Source: Verrucomicrobiota bacterium (GTDB taxonomy: Bacteria; Verrucomicrobiota; Verrucomicrobiia; Verrucomicrobiales; Verrucomicrobiaceae). Taken from it: a DNA stretch of 30,577 nucleotides. Positions 29,442 through 30,577 of the stretch are shown piece after piece; within the stretch, counting starts at the first letter, position 1, and each line of letters opens with the position of its first letter. The position numbers and the translations under genes are program-made. Location: positions 1 through 30,577 of the forward strand of contig VFKY01000182.1 of assembly GCA_009885275.1 (NCBI GenBank), given 5' to 3'. The notes under the pieces were generated by a model that was given only the letters and a program-made list of their open reading frames with translations, made no database searches and had not been told where the DNA came from.

Positions 29442-30491
29442 ATGAGCCGTTTTACCATCGGGCGATTTGCCCTTCCCATTTTTGTATCCTGTATTGTAAC
29501 GTTGTCCTCCTGCTCCAAGTCCGTGAAGGAGGGCGAAGTGCGCTTTACCTCGGCGACTCCACCGACCCCGAATCCTCTCGGCATGGTCTGGATTCGAGGT
29601 GGTGCTTCGATCATGGGCGATGAATTGCGTCCTGATGAAGGTCCTGTACATGAGATTGCGCTTGATGGTTTCTGGATGGATGAACATGAGGTGACGAACG
29701 CCCAGTTCGAGGAGTTTGTGAAAGCCACGAATTACGTCACGGTCGCCGAACGCACGCCGACGGCGGAGGACTTTCCGGAGTCGATGCGCGCTTTCATCAA
29801 ACCCGATCAATTGAAGGCCGGCGCGATTGTCTTTACAGCACCGGCGACACCGCCACCGAATCTCGATAATTTTCTGCAATGGTGGAACTACATTCATGGC
29901 GCGAATTGGCGGCATCCACAGGGACCTGAGTCGAGCCTTAAGGATCGATTGAATCATCCCGTCGTTTCGGTTTCATGGGAAGATGCTGTGGCCTATGCGA
30001 AATGGGCGGGCAAGCGTCTCCCGACTGAAGCGGAATGGGAATACGCGGCGCGTGGCGGGGTCGGCCCCAAAGTGCGGCGGACCTTCATGTGGGAGGGGAA
30101 TGGAGACCTGAGGACCAAGCTCGCCAACACCTTCACCGGTTCTTTTCCGATGATCGATAAGGCATCAGGGTTTCATGGCACGGCTCCGGTGAAGTCCTAT
30201 CCGCCCAATGAGTTCGGTCTCTACGACATGGCCGGCAATGTTTGGGAGCATGTTAATGATTGGTATCAACCTGATTACTTTCAGTTCAGTCCGCGATTGA
30301 ATCCATTGGGACCAGCGAAGGGGTTTGACCCCAATGAACCGGATTTGCCGAAGCGCGTTATCAAAGGTGGTTCCTGGTTGTGCAGTCCGATCTATTGCAC
30401 CGGCTATCGCCCCGGCGCAAGAATGCACAGCGATCCCGCCACCGGCGCCGATCACACCGGCTTCCGCTGCGTGAAATCGCCGGAGCGTTGA
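29442..30491 (+). CDS. Formylglycine-generating enzyme (SUMF1 family) lipoprotein
   Basis: A 349-residue FGE-sulfatase-domain protein. MSRFTIGRFALPIFVSCIVTLSSC is a lipoprotein signal with lipobox LSSC (Cys24). The fold runs from GMVWIRGGASIMGDELRPDEGPVHEIALDGFWMDEHEVTNAQFEEFV through HPVVSVSWEDAVAYAKWAGKRLPTEAEWEYAARGG and GLYDMAGNVWEHVNDWY to GGSWLCSPIYCTGYRPGAR then GADHTGFRCVKSP. Cys314 and Cys319 in the C-x4-C arrangement match the copper-binding catalytic pair of true FGE (human Cys336/Cys341), which most other SUMF1-domain proteins lack. It should convert the sulfatase CxPxR cysteine to formylglycine. Export as a lipoprotein is unusual for FGE. No sulfatase gene lies in the window. Confidence 0.88.
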   Translation: MSRFTIGRFALPIFVSCIVTLSSCSKSVKEGEVRFTSATPPTPNPLGMVWIRGGASIMGDELRPDEGPVHEIALDGFWMDEHEVTNAQFEEFVKATNYVTVAERTPTAEDFPESMRAFIKPDQLKAGAIVFTAPATPPPNLDNFLQWWNYIHGANWRHPQGPESSLKDRLNHPVVSVSWEDAVAYAKWAGKRLPTEAEWEYAARGGVGPKVRRTFMWEGNGDLRTKLANTFTGSFPMIDKASGFHGTAPVKSYPPNEFGLYDMAGNVWEHVNDWYQPDYFQFSPRLNPLGPAKGFDPNEPDLPKRVIKGGSWLCSPIYCTGYRPGARMHSDPATGADHTGFRCVKSPER

Positions 30492-30536
30492 GAAGTGACG
30501 CCCACTCTTTTTTGTCGCAAAGGAGCAAAGAAGCAA

Positions 30537-30577
30537 ATGACTGAGAAGTTAGGGTTAACCGGATGGCCGCTGAAAGA
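30537..30577 (+). CDS. Start of a gene cut by the window end, possibly shikimate dehydrogenase
   Basis: AAAGGAG (30519-30525 region) precedes an ATG, followed by 13 open codons reading MTEKLGLTGWPLK. The G-x-P segment with LGLTGWPL resembles the first strand of AroE (LGxxGxPLxHSLSP), the step reducing 3-dehydroshikimate. Only this fragment is available, so the assignment rests on a few residues. Confidence 0.35.
   Translation, partial: MTEKLGLTGWPLK

Noticed and set aside
1..30577. CRISPR arrays, rRNA genes, complete insertion sequences or prophage genes
   Set aside because: None seen: the short repeats are tandem arrays without spacers or paired hairpins, and no transposase, integrase or phage structural gene was recognised.

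Overview
The window reads as a chromosomal segment of a Gram-negative bacterium, most probably of the Verrucomicrobiota/Planctomycetota group. This is an inference from gene content: a 3-keto-disaccharide hydrolase (DUF1080) protein, a formylglycine-generating-enzyme (SUMF1) lipoprotein, the tail of a planctomycete-type cytochrome c with an SHD1 domain, a long-form IspH, a TorF-like barrel and Lgt. No rRNA is present, so the genus cannot be fixed. Base composition looks near 50% GC, many genes lack an obvious Shine-Dalgarno, and convergent gene ends are very tight (lysC/ferredoxin stops overlap by 4 bp).

Layout. 1-260: a cluster of short hairpin repeats. 263-3803: housekeeping genes (mog, a DUF3820 gene coupled to metX, prfA, rpmE). 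3941-5759: an accessory patch with a hairpin repeat, a 5'-truncated cytochrome/SHD1 gene, a possible PD-(D/E)xK nuclease and a RelE/ParE toxin-antitoxin pair. 5818-7765: an NlpC/P60 endopeptidase and, divergently, aspartokinase. 7762-11831: the most unusual region, a minus-strand run of a GcvH-like lipoyl protein, a radical SAM enzyme, a nucleotidyltransferase cassette, a free-standing domain resembling the N-terminus of HdrA, and a two-cluster ferredoxin, with short tandem repeats in its spacers. 11989-17408: ridA, a SirB1-like protein, priA, a TorF-like barrel with a good promoter and terminator, a zinc-ribbon protein and rpsT. 17489-21755: a secreted hypothetical protein, a membrane FHA protein, tRNA-Val(GAC), ispH, an L,D-transpeptidase lipoprotein and a DUF1080 protein. 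21760-24301: a LysR regulator, yggS and an S11 D,D-carboxypeptidase. 24389-30491: a plus-strand run of parvulin, a 31-residue Cys/His-rich peptide with a strong ribosome site, a type II NADH dehydrogenase fused to cNMP-binding and CBS domains, lgt, a TraB-domain protein and an FGE lipoprotein. The window closes on what looks like the first codons of aroE.

How the genes work together. Several products serve the cell envelope (NlpC/P60, L,D-transpeptidase, D,D-carboxypeptidase, Lgt and at least two lipoproteins that Lgt would modify). The strongest candidate for an undescribed system is the lipoyl / radical SAM / HdrA-N / ferredoxin set at 7.8-11.8 kb, which has the parts of a small redox relay. 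Next are the Ndh2-cNMP-CBS fusion with its tightly apposed upstream peptide, and the exported FGE that keeps the catalytic cysteine pair.
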